NCBI GenBank assembly: GCA_964354135.1
Contig: CAYGZA010000022.1
Span: forward strand, 1-35,584
Direction of reading: 5' to 3'
Length of the DNA stretch: 35,584 bases
Origin: CAYGZA01 sp964354135
GTDB taxonomy: Bacteria > Planctomycetota > Planctomycetia > Pirellulales > Thermoguttaceae
Numbering within the stretch: the stretch's first letter is position 1; each line of letters opens with the position of its first letter. Below are positions 14,783 to 26,600 of this stretch, in pieces. Under the pieces are notes generated by a model. That model was not told where the DNA came from. It searched no databases and worked only from the letters and a program-made list of their open reading frames with translations. A program made the position numbers and the translations under genes.

Positions 14783-15523
14783 CTACGGCTGCGTCTTCGG
14801 AGGAAGCGGCCGGAGCTTGATGTTGCGGAATTCAAGGCGGGCGGTATGGTCCTGCAGGCAGACGTGGCCTTTCATGGGCGGCTTCTTGAAGTGCTCCATG
14901 GCCTTGAACTTGCTCTTGGCCACCCGCTGGTTCCAGTCGTCGCTCCCCAGCTCGTACTCGAGGAGTTTCACGCCGTTGAGCCAGTGCTCGACGTGCGGGC
15001 CGTCGGCCACGACTCGGACCGCGTTCCACCGGCCCCGCGGGCGCGAGGCGTCCTTCGATGGGGCAACCAGGTCGTAGCACGCCCCGGCCATCTCCTTCAC
15101 GCTGCGGCCGGGATACGCCGCGTTATCCAGAATCTGCATTTCGGGCCCGGTGTGCCACGAAGTGACGGCGTCCTCCGAGGCCCGCAGGATGATGCCGCTG
15201 TTGCCGGCGCGGTCCACGATTTTCCACTCGAGCTTAAGCTCGAAGTTGTCGAACTCTTGGACGGTGATGATGTCGTCGCCGCCGCCGGCGCCCTTGCCGC
15301 CCGCGCCGCCGCTCACGCGGACCAGAGCGCCGTCGATCACCTTCCATCCCGGGGGCATCTTGTCCATCTTGTAGCCGCGCCATCCCTCGGTGGTTTTGCC
15401 GTCGAACAGGAGCCGCCAGCCGGCCTTCTTCTCGTCTTCGGTCAGACTGTTAACCGGTTTGGCCGCCGGCGCGGCCGCCAGAAGGACGAGGATCCATGGA
15501 AAAACGTTGAGAAGCGAGATCAT
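14783..15523 (-). CDS. Exported DUF1080 (3-keto-disaccharide hydrolase-like) protein
   Basis: This 246-residue protein has a signal peptide (MISLLNVFPWILVLLAAAP) and a DUF1080 domain. Landmarks are GWRLLFDGKTTEGWRGYK, the GWKVIDGALVRVSG segment, DDIITVQEFDNFELKLEWKI, RAGNSGIILRASED and GPEMQILDN. The domain is a concanavalin-like beta sandwich widespread in planctomycetes and Bacteroidetes; some members are annotated as 3-keto-disaccharide hydrolases. The ATG at 15523 follows an AAAGGAG ribosome site. The stop of the upstream gene (15540-15538) overlaps the leader, so the two are co-transcribed. The leader and signal peptide are nearly the same as those of that upstream gene. Confidence 0.9.
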   Translation of the reverse strand: MISLLNVFPWILVLLAAAPAAKPVNSLTEDEKKAGWRLLFDGKTTEGWRGYKMDKMPPGWKVIDGALVRVSGGAGGKGAGGGDDIITVQEFDNFELKLEWKIVDRAGNSGIILRASEDAVTSWHTGPEMQILDNAAYPGRSVKEMAGACYDLVAPSKDASRPRGRWNAVRVVADGPHVEHWLNGVKLLEYELGSDDWNQRVAKSKFKAMEHFKKPPMKGHVCLQDHTARLEFRNIKLRPLPPKTQP

Positions 15524-15540
15524 CGCAGTTGCTCCTTTCA
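15467..15540 (-). repeat. Duplicated ribosome-site/signal-peptide leader, copy 2
   Basis: The 74 bases from TGAAAGGAGCAAC through the signal-peptide codons match 17222-17149 at about 60 positions. In this copy the first TGA is also the stop codon of the upstream gene. Confidence 0.85.
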
Positions 15541-17205
15541 CGGTTGGGTTGGGGATTTCTCGTCCGCCTGCACTTGAGGCGGAGGTGGGCCACAGGTGTA
15601 CTGGATGTCGTCGAAGAAGACCGTCACGCTGTTCCCGTCGATCCAGGGTGTGCAGATGCCGAAGCGGTCGAACGACGCCCCGATCGCCTTGGCGCCCGGC
15701 TCCAGGTCCAGTGTTCCGGTCTGGCCGTCGAGGCTGACGGTGATCCGGCCACGGCCGCCGGCCCCCGCGGGATCGTACTTCAGCATCCAGTCGTGAGCCT
15801 TGCGGTCCGGGTAGATGTGCGGGGCTTTGCCCGATCTCCCGTCCAGGGCTTTGGCGACGTGGCCGTGGACCCGGTAGACGGGATAGAAGAAGAAGCCCTC
15901 GGACGAGGGCCCCTCGATGTTGATGCCGAGGTAGTCCATCGGGATGCTCTGGTCCTGCGCGGGGTTGGAGTGCAGGCTCCAGGTCGAATTGTAGAAACCG
16001 ATGGACGCGGTGCTATCGGTCACGCCGCGGATCATACTGACCTTGCCTCGGGCGTAGAGCGGCGTGCCGAGTGTCAGGGTGGAGAGCCGGGCGCCGTAGG
16101 CCGCCATGCGGTGCGGTTCGCGACAGTCGCCCCGGAAAATCAACCCACCCAGCTCGCCCGCGGCCTGGCCGCCCGCAAAGTGGGTCGGGCTCCAACCGAA
16201 GTCGAACCGCGGCCGGATGTTCTTGGTCACATAAGTGTGGCGGTTGTTGAGTCCATCCCACTTGGGGTCATCCCCGAAATCGAATCGCTTTCCAAGGACT
16301 GTCACGCCGTCAATCCACACCTCGCCGGCGCTATCCCAGCTCTTGAGCACCGGCAGCAGGCCGAAGTGGGTCAGCGTGGCGCCGTCGGCACGGTGCTCCT
16401 TGACGATCGAGCAGGTGGCGGTCGTACCGTCCAGAGTGAAGGCCAGCAGGCCATTGCCCCCGGCGCCAAGGGGGTCATAGGCGAGTCGCCACTCGTAGAC
16501 CCGATCGCACGGAATCTCCTTGGCCTCAACGCGGTGACCGGGCAGGATCTGACCGATCACGCCGGCATCGCACCGCCACCGGCTGGTGCAGTATTCGACG
16601 TGGCAGTGAAAACCGTCGCCGCGCCCGTTGATCCGCGCCACCAGCGTGTTGGGGGTGCGCCACGCGTTGAGCGTGCCGGGGTTGAAGAAGCCCAGCAGGA
16701 AGTGCCCCGGCCCACGCGGGACGACGATCTTTCCCGAGGCGGCGATCGGGTCGTCCAGGGTGAGCGGCTTCGGCAGTCGGTACCCGTAGTAGGCTGCTTC
16801 GCCCGCGGGGTTGATTCTCCCACCGACCTCGCTCGGTTGCCCGCCGGCGTGATGGCTCGCGGCGCTGTAACCGAAATCCTGGGTGACGATCTTGGGCGCG
16901 AAGTGAGTGCTGCGACTGTTGATCCCTTCCCAATTGGCCGGCTCCCGGTCGAAGTTCTCCGTGCAGGTCTCGGCTCGAAGCGGCCAGACCGGCAGCGCGG
17001 CCTCGACCAAGGCCAACTCGCTCGGCACATAGTTGGTCGTGCCGTCAAAGACCAGCCTGATGCTCTCGTTTTCCACCGTCACGCGAGCGGGGGTCTCCGT
17101 GACGGTCGCCTCCGCGCGGCCGGTCGGGACCCCTGCCGGCGAATCCAGCGGTGCGGCCGCCAAAAGGACGAGCATCGTTGGAAACGTGCGGACAAGCGCG
17201 ATCAT
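15538..17205 (-). CDS. Exported protein with two tandem homologous domains
   Basis: This 555-residue protein has a signal peptide (MIALVRTFPTMLVLLAAAP). The mature part contains two related halves about 224 residues apart. The first opens NFDREPANWEGINSRSTHFA at about residue 84 and has DFGYSAASHHAGGQPSEVGG; the second opens FDFGDDPKWDGLNNRHTYVT at about 307 and has DFGWSPTHFAGGQAAGELGG. Both continue with matching segments (LLGFFNPGTLNAW versus SIGFYNSTWSLHS; YEWRLAYDPLGAGGNG versus HDWMLKYDPAGAGGRG; LTHFGLLPV versus FDRFGICTP). The fold is probably a beta sandwich of the concanavalin/LamG type; no catalytic residues are evident. The ATG at 17205 is preceded by AAAGGAG. It leads the operon with the DUF1080 gene. 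Confidence 0.82.
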   Translation of the reverse strand: MIALVRTFPTMLVLLAAAPLDSPAGVPTGRAEATVTETPARVTVENESIRLVFDGTTNYVPSELALVEAALPVWPLRAETCTENFDREPANWEGINSRSTHFAPKIVTQDFGYSAASHHAGGQPSEVGGRINPAGEAAYYGYRLPKPLTLDDPIAASGKIVVPRGPGHFLLGFFNPGTLNAWRTPNTLVARINGRGDGFHCHVEYCTSRWRCDAGVIGQILPGHRVEAKEIPCDRVYEWRLAYDPLGAGGNGLLAFTLDGTTATCSIVKEHRADGATLTHFGLLPVLKSWDSAGEVWIDGVTVLGKRFDFGDDPKWDGLNNRHTYVTKNIRPRFDFGWSPTHFAGGQAAGELGGLIFRGDCREPHRMAAYGARLSTLTLGTPLYARGKVSMIRGVTDSTASIGFYNSTWSLHSNPAQDQSIPMDYLGINIEGPSSEGFFFYPVYRVHGHVAKALDGRSGKAPHIYPDRKAHDWMLKYDPAGAGGRGRITVSLDGQTGTLDLEPGAKAIGASFDRFGICTPWIDGNSVTVFFDDIQYTCGPPPPQVQADEKSPTQP

Positions 17206-17222
17206 CCCCGTTGCTCCTTTCA
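17149..17222 (-). repeat. Duplicated ribosome-site/signal-peptide leader, copy 1
   Basis: The leader TGAAAGGAGCAAC, the ATG and the codons for the signal peptide ending LVLLAAAP are shared with 15540-15467. Similarity stops at the end of the signal peptide. Confidence 0.85.
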
Positions 17223-17258
17223 CACTTCGGTCCAAGATGGAATGCCCCACCGGCATTC

Positions 17259-17287
17259 ACTCTAGGCTGCTCCGAGCGCGATTTCAA
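17259..17287 (-). promoter_or_regulatory. Promoter of the two-domain/DUF1080 operon
   Basis: On the minus strand TTGAAA (17287-17282) and TAGAGT (17264-17259) are 17 bases apart, with five and four consensus positions respectively. Just downstream, gaatgcc and ggcattc (17240-17258) form a 7-bp inverted repeat at the expected start of the transcript, which could be an operator. Confidence 0.5.
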
Positions 17288-17355
17288 CTGGGGATCTCCC
17301 GTGGGACTCCTGCGCGGATACGCGCCCGGCCGCAGGCCGTCATCCTCGGCCGCCG

Positions 17356-17607
17356 TTACTTCGCGCCTTCGGGCAGGGGTCCGATGCGATCGGTGCCCAC
17401 CGCCAGCTCGTCGATCCACAGCTTCTGGGCGTGCGGCAAGAGTCCTGGCCCGAAGTAGGGGGCCATCAAGAACTGGTTGAACTTCATCTTCCCCGCTCCC
17501 AGCAGCGGATTTGCGGTCGGAGACTCCACCGCCGCTTTGAGCTTGGTATGCTTGTCGAGCCAAGACGTTCGCAGAGCCAAGAAACGGGCCGGGCGGTGCT
17601 GCTGTCC
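17356..17607 (-). pseudogene. C-terminal fragment of a secreted lectin/lyase-like protein
   Basis: The frame from just after a TAA at about 17610 to the stop at 17356 encodes RPARFLALRTSWLDKHTKLK, then MKFNQFLMAPYFGPGLLPHA and QKLWIDELAVGTDRIGPL. The pattern FNQFxMAPYxGxG...WIDELxVGTxRI resembles the C-terminal end of concanavalin-like polysaccharide lyases or related secreted proteins. There is no signal peptide and no room for the rest of the domain, because the giant gene ends at 17646. A TTG at 17580 could start a 74-residue peptide, but a remnant of a lost gene is more likely. Confidence 0.5.
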
Positions 17608-17629
17608 TTAGCGGACAGCCTCACCGCCC
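17591..17629. terminator. Hairpin after the giant gene
   Basis: gggcggtgctgctgtcc (17591-17607) pairs with ggacagcctcaccgccc (17613-17629) with two mismatches around a 5-base loop, 17 bases beyond the stop of the giant gene. No T tract follows. Confidence 0.45.
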
Positions 17630-17645
17630 GAGGTCGTCTGAGTGG

Positions 17646-20600
17646 TCAAGGCAGCCAAGTCTGGCGGAGGTTCAGGCGGTACGTCGGATCGGAGATCCGG
17701 ACGTCGTCTCCCTGATTGCTGGAGTAGGCGGTCACTTCCTTGAAGCTCTGGGCCCAGAGGGCAAACTCCCTGGCCGCGTTGGAAAGCTTGGCCGAGTCGC
17801 CCACGAATTCCAACAGGTCGTTGTCGGGCGAATCGTACAGCGTGGCGATGTCGTCGCCGCCGGCGCCCGCCTGGGCGTGAACCTTGTCGAAGTAGCTCGC
17901 CCGGTACAGGTACGACTTGCCGGACGTGGGATCGGTGCCGCTGAGCTGGCCGTATTCCGGCTTGCCGACGAAGGTGTCGACGTCGCCGGAGCCGTAAAGG
18001 TTCGCTTCGTCGGTGCCGCCGGCTTGGGCGTAGGCATAAATCGCCTGGAAGCCGGTCGCGCGATTCGAGAAGCCGGTGCCGCGGAAAACGGCGTACGTCG
18101 GATAGGCCTCGAAGACGTCGCTGCCGAGGGAATCGAAGAGCCGGGCCAGGTCGGTGGGGTTGCCGGACGACGTGGCTTCCACCGAGTCGAAGCCGGCGGC
18201 CCGATGGTAGTACGACGTCGTGGAGAGCGCGGCGTAGGCGGCGCGCCCCTCAAAGGTGGCCGCGCCGCCGCCCGAGGCGTGGAACGTCGCCGTGTCGTTG
18301 TCGCCCGACGAGGCGAAGGCGTAGACGTAGCGGAAGTTCGTGACGCGATTTGAGTATCCCGTGCCCGTCAGGGCCGCCGTGGTCAAGCTGCTGACAAAAG
18401 AGTCGTTGCCGGCGGAATCGTACAACCGCGCGACGTCTTGGCCGCGAACTGAGACTGCCGCTTCCACCGCCTTGAAGCCGCTGGCCCGGTTGGTGTAGGC
18501 CGGGTTGTTCGGCGAGGCGTAGGCGAACATGATCGCGTAGTCGGGGGTGCCGACGAACGTGTCGACTCCGCCCGAGTCGTACATTCGGGCGATATCGCTC
18601 CCGCCGCCATTGGCAAATGCGGTGAGATAACGGAAGTTGCTGGCCCGGTTATCGAAGGTGCCGCCCCCGTACACGCGGCCGGAGACCGGCGAGGCCTCGA
18701 AGATGTCGCTGGAGCCGGCCTTGTCGGAGCCGTAGAGCTTGGCCTGGTCGACGCCCTGCCGGGAGAAAGCCTCCACCTTGTCGAACCCGTTGGCGCGGTT
18801 GTAGAACGCGCTGCTGGACATGAACGCGTAGTCCGGGTACGCGGCAAAAGAATCGTTCGCCGGGGAGTCGTTCAGGACGGCCGTGTCGGTGCCGCCGCGG
18901 GCCGTGGCGTGGACGTAGCGGAATCCGTTGGCCTGGACGGAATACAGTCCGCCGCGGAGCACGGCGCTGGAGCCGTCGGCCGTGAAGGTATCGTCGCCGC
19001 CGTCGTCGTCATAGAGCCGGGCGGTATCCGGGCCGCCACTGGAATACGCCTCCACGGTCTTGAACGCGGAGGCCTTCACCGAGTAGGCGGCGGTGCCGGG
19101 GGTCATCAGGGCATAGGTCGGGTAGGCGATCAGGGAGTCGATCCCCGCCGCATCGTAGAGCTTGGCGACGTCGTTGCCTCCGCTCGACGAGGCCTGCACC
19201 TTGCGCACGCCGGCCACGTTGAGGGAGAATCCCGCACCGGCCAGCGAGCTGGTTCCGTCGCCGGCGCGGAAGGTGAACGTGTCGTCGCCGTCGCTGTCGT
19301 GATAGATCGCCTCATCGGCGCCGCCGCCGCCGGTCAGGTTGATCGCCTCGGTGTTGGCCGTGGTGAAGCTGAACCCGTTGCCGGTGACGATGGCGTGATC
19401 CCGCCACAGCTCGGTCTTCTCCTTGTCGCCGGTTCCGACGAACGTGACGGTGTCGTAGCCGCCGCGGCCGTCGAAGCTCAAAAGCGTGGTCCCGAAGCCC
19501 ACGGACTTGGCGACCCCGTTGAGCCTTACCGTCCAGGTGTCGGGCGTCTGGCCGGCAACGAAGACGAACTGATCGTCGCCCGGCGTGCCCGCGAAGACCG
19601 TCGAGGTCGACGTGCCCAGGCCCGTGCTTGTCGACCAGCCGCCGCTCCATCCTTCGAATGTGTCGCCGCCGGCGGCGGTGCTGAACGCACCGGCGGTGTG
19701 GCGGACGACGCGGGCGTAGATCCCCGTGGAGGAGGGCGCGGGAGGAACGACGAACGGATCGTTGTCGGGGCCGACCCACACGGTCACGAAGTTCCCTTCC
19801 GCGTCCATGGCCACGTTGGAGTCGACTTGATTGCCCACGACGGTGGCATTGATGCGGAACTCGCCCAAAGGCAGGCCGGTGCCGGTGTCGATGAACTCGG
19901 ACCCGTCGGCGCGGTACAGCCGGGCGAAGATGCCGTAGTCGCGGGTCGGCTGCCCCTGGGAATCCAGCTCCTGGTTGAAGGTGCTCCAGGAGACGACGAA
20001 CATGCCGTTGGCCGCCATGGCCACCGCGGGCTGATATTGCCAGTTGTCGGTCGTCCGGTTGATGCGGAACTCGCCGCCGAGAGCCGCGCCCGCCCGGCTG
20101 TAACGGCGAGCATACACGCCGTAGCCGTTGCCGTCCTGGACGAAGCTGGACCAGGCCACGACGAAGTCCCCTTCGGCGTCCATGCCGACGCGGGCGTCGT
20201 ACTGCGCGGCCGGCGTGTAGGTGTTGATCGGGAATTCGCCGCCGCTGCGGGCACCGTTGGAGGCGAACCGCTGTCCGAAGACGCCCCACGACGTGCCGTC
20301 CTGGCCTTCGCTTTCCCAAACCACCGCGAAGTTGCCGTTGCCGTCCATGGCCACGTCGGCGTTCCGCTGCACGTTGGCGGTGTACGTGTTGACCAGGAAC
20401 TCGCCGGAGAGCGCCTGCCCGTGCGAGTTGTACCGGCGGGCCCACACTCCCCGCGGGTCGTCGGTCTGTCCGCTGCTGTTCCAGGCGATGACGAAATCGC
20501 CGCTCTCGTCGATGGCCACGGCGGGAGCGTCCTGGACGTTCGGCGTGTAGACGTTGACCCGGAACTCGGTCCCCTGCGGCACGGCGAAGGCGTCGAACCG

Positions 20601-23600
20601 CCGGCCGAAGATGCCGGTGGCGTCGCCCAGGCCCGCGCCCGACCAGACGACCACGAAGTTGCCGAAGGGGTCCATCGCGACGTCGGGCTGGATCTGGTTG
20701 CCGGCAACCGCGGCGTTGACGACGAACTCGGCCCCCTGCTTCTGGCCGGCGGCGTTGAACCGCTGGGCCACGACGTTGGCCTGGGTGGCCGCGTCGCCGT
20801 AGCGCCCGTATTCGGCCCACACGACGACGAAGTTGCCCATCGCGTCGGAGGCCACGGAGGGGCTGTCCTGGATGTCGTTGGGGAAGCTCGGCACGACAAT
20901 GTCGGTGTCGTCGGGGCCGGGCTCGCCGGGCCCGCCCGGCTCCACGAACGCCCCCGTGCGGATGGTGAAGCGGCGGTGGAAGTCGCCGCCGGGCTGCCCG
21001 TCGTAGTTTCCGTCCAGGGGATTCTCAAAAATGTCCTCCACCGTGTCGCGGAAGGTGAGGACGTAGTCCCCCGCGCCGAGCGGCTCGAGGGCCGGCGTCT
21101 CGGGGTCGGCGTCGAAGGCGAGCACGGCCTGGAGCTTCTGGCTCCGCTTGGGCTCCAACCCGTCGGTGTAGGTCTGGTGGAGGCCGAAGTGGATCGAGGC
21201 GATTCCGCGGTCTATGGGGATACCGTTGCGGGAGATCTCCCAGTTGTTGGGATTCAGGACGCTTCTCGGCCCGTTGATGCCGCCTGTTGTTGTAAGGTTC
21301 TCACCCAGGTCGACGACCATCTGGGCCACGTCCGACACGAGCAGGGTCCCGTCGCGCACGAGGCGGAGGATCGTGGCGCCGCCCCTGTCCACGTCTGCGA
21401 CGAGGGTGTCGGCCACGACGGGCCCGGCGTCGTCCTCGAGCATCGCGACGCGGGTGTGGAACACGCCCTGGGTGTCGGCCTGGCCGGACACGCTCCCGAA
21501 GCCGCTCCAGACGACCACGTAGTCGCCGGTGTGGTCCATGGCCGCGCTGGGCAACCGCTGATCGCCTTGCGCGGTGACGCTGACGTGGATCTCGCGCCCG
21601 ATCTCACCGTTGGGACCAAGCGTCGGATCCACCCCGATCTGCGACGTCCGGGCATAGCGCTGGGCGTAAACCCCGTAGCTTTCCGGGACGTTGGGGTTCC
21701 CGGTCCCGGGCAGCGGGCGATCCTGGAAGCTCTCCCAGGCGATGATGAAGTCGCCGTCGGCATCCATCGCCACCGACGGACGCTGCTGGTTGCCCAGCGT
21801 AAAGGTGTTCACCCGGAATTCGTTGCTGGCCGGCGCGACCTGCGCGTCGAATCGCCGGGCAAACACCCCCTCGCCGCTCCCGTCCTGTCCGAGGCTGGTC
21901 CAAGAGACGGTGAAGTCGCCGTCCAGGTCCATGCCGACCGAGGACATCCGTTGGATGCCGGTAGTGAACTGGTTGACCAAGGTCTCGGGACTGCCGCCGA
22001 GGGTGATCTGGTCGATCCAGGTGGCATAGACCGACACGCGCGTGTCGACCCCGAAGTCTCCGAAGCTCGAGTTGATCCCGGGGAGCACGTCGTGGGCGCC
22101 GGGGATGCTGATGCCGCCGGTCACCACGCCGGCGACGAGGCGGGTCGCGCCGCTGCGGAGGAAAATCGGTCCGCCCGAGTCCCCGGGGGCGCTGCACACC
22201 TCGTTGTTCCCCAGGCCGAGGTCGCGGATTCCAAACAGTTGCCCGAAGGCGTCGTTCTGGGTGAGGCCGTTGTCGAAGTCGTAGGCCAACAGGTCGCCGG
22301 CCACACCGAGACTCGAGCCCAGGCCGTCGTAGCGGTTCTGCCCCTGCCGTTTGACGCCCACAGGGAGCGTGGACCCGGTCGTGCCGGTGCCGCTCATTCC
22401 GTAGCCGACGCGATCGCCGATGCGGAACAACTCATCCGAGGCGCGGTAGATGTCGTAACGATCGGCCTCGCTGGGCGCCGGGCGCTCGAGGGTGATAATC
22501 GCGATGTCGCCGCCCTGCAGGGGGTTCGGGATGTAGTTCGGGTTCACGAAGATCTGCGTGGCCCCGATGCTCACGTCGCCGGAGGCCAGTTGGAACGTCA
22601 CCGTCACGGCGCCGGCAGGCATCAGGTTTCCCACCGGGTCCGTCACGACGTGGGCCGCCGTGAGGATGTGCCGCCCGGTGGACAAGAGCGAGCCGGAGCC
22701 CATCCAGCCTCCCAGGATCGGGTCGGTCACGTCGACCAGGACCGTGCCGTCGTAGCCTTGGCCGGGGCCCACGACGTGCAGGCCCGGATCGTCCTTGCTG
22801 ACGACCCACGTTGTCGCCTGGGCGTTGGGGAACACCGGATTCGTGGCCCAGACGTTCGATCCGTACCCCCGGGTGACCGCGCCGCGGAAGGCCTGATTGC
22901 TGATGAACTTCTTGACGTACACGTTGCTCTGGGCGAGAGTGTCGCCGTTCTGCCCGAACGAAGTCCAACTGACGACGAACTCGCCGTCGGCGTCCATAGC
23001 GATCGCCGGCCACATCTGGTCGCCGACGGTGGTGTCGTTGACGCGGAACTCGCCCGAGACGCCGTCGGCCCGAGTGATCACCACCACGTCGGCGTCCGGG
23101 TCGCCGGTGATGTTCTTGCGGATGGCGACCATCTGCGGCTGGTCCCGGCTGCCGTCCTGGGCAACGAAGCGGACCACGATGTCGCTGGTGGTGACCGCCT
23201 GCACGCTCACGCTGGCCCCGATGTCCTCCAAGGCGGTTTGGACTTGCTCGACCGCGGCGAACGTGCTGCCGGCGAAGGTGATGTCGGCCGTCTCCTCGCT
23301 GGGCGAGATCGTGCCGTCGTGGTCGACGTCCCAGGCCAGGGCGAAGGTGCCGCGAGGGTTGTTCTTGAAGCTGATGATCTGCACTTCGTCGACGCCGCCG
23401 ATCGGGCTGCCGGAGGGCGTGTAGCGCTGCGCATAGACCCCGTAGCCGCTCCTGTCCTGGTTCCGGCTCTGCCAGGTGATGACGAAGTCCCCCTCGGCGT
23501 CCATGGCCACCGCCGGGCGCCGCTGGATGTTGCGGTCCTCCGCGTTGACCCGGAAGGCTCCGCTCAGCGGCTGGCCGTTGGCCTTGTAGCGGCGGGCATA

Positions 23601-26600
23601 GACGTCCCAGCTCGTGAGCGGGTCGTCGCTCGACTGGGCCCAGACCACGACGAAGTCGCCGTCCGTGTCGCGGGCCACGGCGGCATCGGAGGCCGTCGGA
23701 TTCGAGGTGACGAGGATCTCGTCGTCCAGCCACGGCAATCCGGTGATCGGGTTGATCACTTCCAGCGGGGCCACCGTGGACTCGCGCTCGTCCAGCACGT
23801 TCGTCCACGTGGTGACGTAAAGCTTGGCGTACAGGCCCTGGCGGCCCGGCGTGTCGCTGGCGAAGACCACGGCGTAGTCGCCGTCGGCGTCGCTGGCCAC
23901 GGACTGCGCACCGTCGGGGAAGAGGGACTGATTGCCGCTGGGGTCTTCGTTGACCCGCTCCTCGTGCCCGGGGGCCACGCTGACCACGAAGTTGATCTGG
24001 ACATTCCCACCCGGCACCCCGTCGTAGTCACCGTCCAGGGCGTTGTCGAAGAGGTCCCAGACGTTGTCGAGGATCGTGAGCACGTAGCCGCCTTCCTCCA
24101 GCGGCTGGTCGCCGGGTTTCGTCGGGTCGCCGTCGAAGGTGATCACCGCCTCGAACTTGCCGCTGGGCGCGGTCTGAAGCCCCAGCTCAAACACCTTGTT
24201 CAGGCCGAACTCGACCCGCTTGACCCCGCGGTTCACGAGAGTGCCGTCGCGGGTGAGAGTCCAGTTGGCCGCGTTCCGAATGCTGTTGACTCCGCTGGTG
24301 CCTTCGAACACCGAAAGGTCTTCATCGAACGTGACGACAAACCGGGAGACCTCAGCTTCGAGCTCCGGTCCGCGAGGCAGTAGAGGTTGTAGGCGAACAC
24401 CGTATAAGTAGATCGCGCCGGCAATGTCGTCCGCCTGGGGCCCGACGAACGCCTCGCTGTAAAACGGATTCATCAGCGAACTGGGCACGCCGGTATGCCC
24501 CAGCCCGATCGAATGGCCCAGCTCGTGCGCGGTGACCTGGAAGACGTCGATGCCCGGCGTGCCGAAGCCGAGCTTCCACGCTTCGGCGAAGTCGAAGTGT
24601 AGGTCGCCCGGCTCCCCGGCACCCGGGGGGTAGTACGCGTGGGCCAGCACGCCGGAAGGGCCGTCGAACGCGTGGGCACCGATGCGAATGTCCGCCGGCC
24701 CCGGCTGCCCGAAGTCCTCTCCCCCATCGGTGACTTCGACGAACCGGATGTCGGCCACCGCCGCCCAGGCGTCAAACGCCGCGCGGATCTGGTCCTTATA
24801 GCCCGAAGGCATGAAGCTGTCCAGCGATACGCTGGTCCAGCCTCCGTCCACATTGCCACTGTCGCGAATGCCGCCCGGCATGAACGCCCAGGTGACCGTC
24901 GCCCCGGTTCCGATCTGAGGCGGCCCCCATTTGTTGCCTGGAGCGACGTAGTCCTCCGGACGGTTGCCTTCGTAACGGATATTGCGACCGGCCCAGTCCA
25001 CATCGGTGGTTGGAGGCGTCCCCGCGGGATGAACAGCCGGCGCAGACTGGGTGCCGAAGCCCTGGAGCGCCACCCCCCCGCCGGCGGTGGCCTCCACGTT
25101 GAGCACGTCCGCCACGATCGGGCCGGCGTCGTCCACGAGGTTCTCGTACCGCTGGTAGAAGACGCCCTGCGGGTCGAGTTGGCCGGGACCGCTCCAAACG
25201 ATGACGAAGTCGTCGGCCGCGTTGGTGGCCATCCCCGGGAAGCGCTGGTCCCCAACCGTGGTGCCGTTGATGTGCAGCTCACTGCCGATCTCGCCGTTGG
25301 GCCCGGCCAGCGGGTTAACGCCGATCTGGGACGTCCGCACGTAACGCTGCGCGTAAATGCCGTAGGTGTTCGGATCGGACGGGTCAAACGGAGGCTCCGG
25401 GACCTCCTGGAGGCTCTCCCAGGCGATCACGAAATCGCCGTCGGCATCCATGGCGATGCGCGGGTGCTGCTGGTTGTCGTCGATGTAGGTGTTCACGCGG
25501 AACTGGACGCTTGCGGCCAAGCCCAGGGCGTTGAAGCGGCGCGCAAACACGCCTTCCAGGCCGCCCCCCCCGGTCCCATCCTCGCCGTAGGTGGTCCAGG
25601 TGACCGCGAAGTCGCCATCCAAGTCCATGGCCACCGTGGACCACATCTGGTTGCCGGTGATCGTCTGGTTGGCGGTCTGCTCGGGGCCTGCGGTGAACGG
25701 CCCGACGGGGTCGACGGGGTTAACCGCGAACCGCCGGTAGATCACGTTGGTCTCGAAGGGCGCGTCCCCGCCCTGACCCGACGCGGTCCACGTGACCACG
25801 AAGCTGCCGTGCGCGTCCATGGCCACGGAGGGGTATTGCTGGCTGTTGACCGCGGTGCTATTGACGCGGAACTCGCTTGCCGCGCCGTTGACCTGCGTCG
25901 AGGCCTCGACCAGCGCATCGGGATCCGTGAACAGGTAGTGATCGACCTCGATTTGTGGCTGGTTCCTGCCTCCCTGCGTCCCCACGAAGTGGATGGCCAT
26001 CTCCGTGAGCGACAGGGCATGGACGTTGACCTCCGCGCCGATGGCCCTCAGCGCCTGCTCCACGGCGGCCGCGGTGACGAAGGTGTTGCCGGAAAAGGGA
26101 ATCTCCCCTGTGACCACCGGCGGGGTGAGCGGGTTCTTGTCGTGGTCCCAGCGAAGGGCGAAGCTGCCCGCGGGCTGCGTGGTGTACGAGAACGTCAGCA
26201 CCTGGATCTCGTTGGCGCCGCCGATGGGGGCCCCGGCCGCCGAGTACCGCTGCGCGTAGACGCCGTACCCGCTGCCGTCCTGGTTGAGGCTCTGCCAGGC
26301 GATGACGAAATCGCCTTCTACGTCCATGGCCACGGACGGGTACCGCTGGATGTTCCTGGTCTCCGTGTTGACGCGGAAGCTGTCGCCCAGCGGCACGCCG
26401 GTCGGCGAGTAGCGCCGGGCGTAGACGTCCCGGCCCGCCGTGGGGTCGGAGCTCAACTGCGACCAGGTGACCACGAAGTCGCCGTCGGCGTCGCGGGCCA
26501 CCGCGGGCTCCGAGGCGGTGAGGTCGCCGGTCACGAGGATTTCATTGTTGGGCCAGGGCACCGGGTAGGGGATCGGAGTGCCGAAGCGGCGGCCGTCGAG

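Noticed and set aside
18909..24383. A plus-strand open frame of 1824 codons opposite the giant gene
   Set aside because: It is antisense to a repeat-rich, high-GC coding region with strong domain evidence. Its translation is low in complexity and matches no family; the openness follows from codon bias on the other strand. The same applies to the frames at 24639-28853 and 28920-30278.
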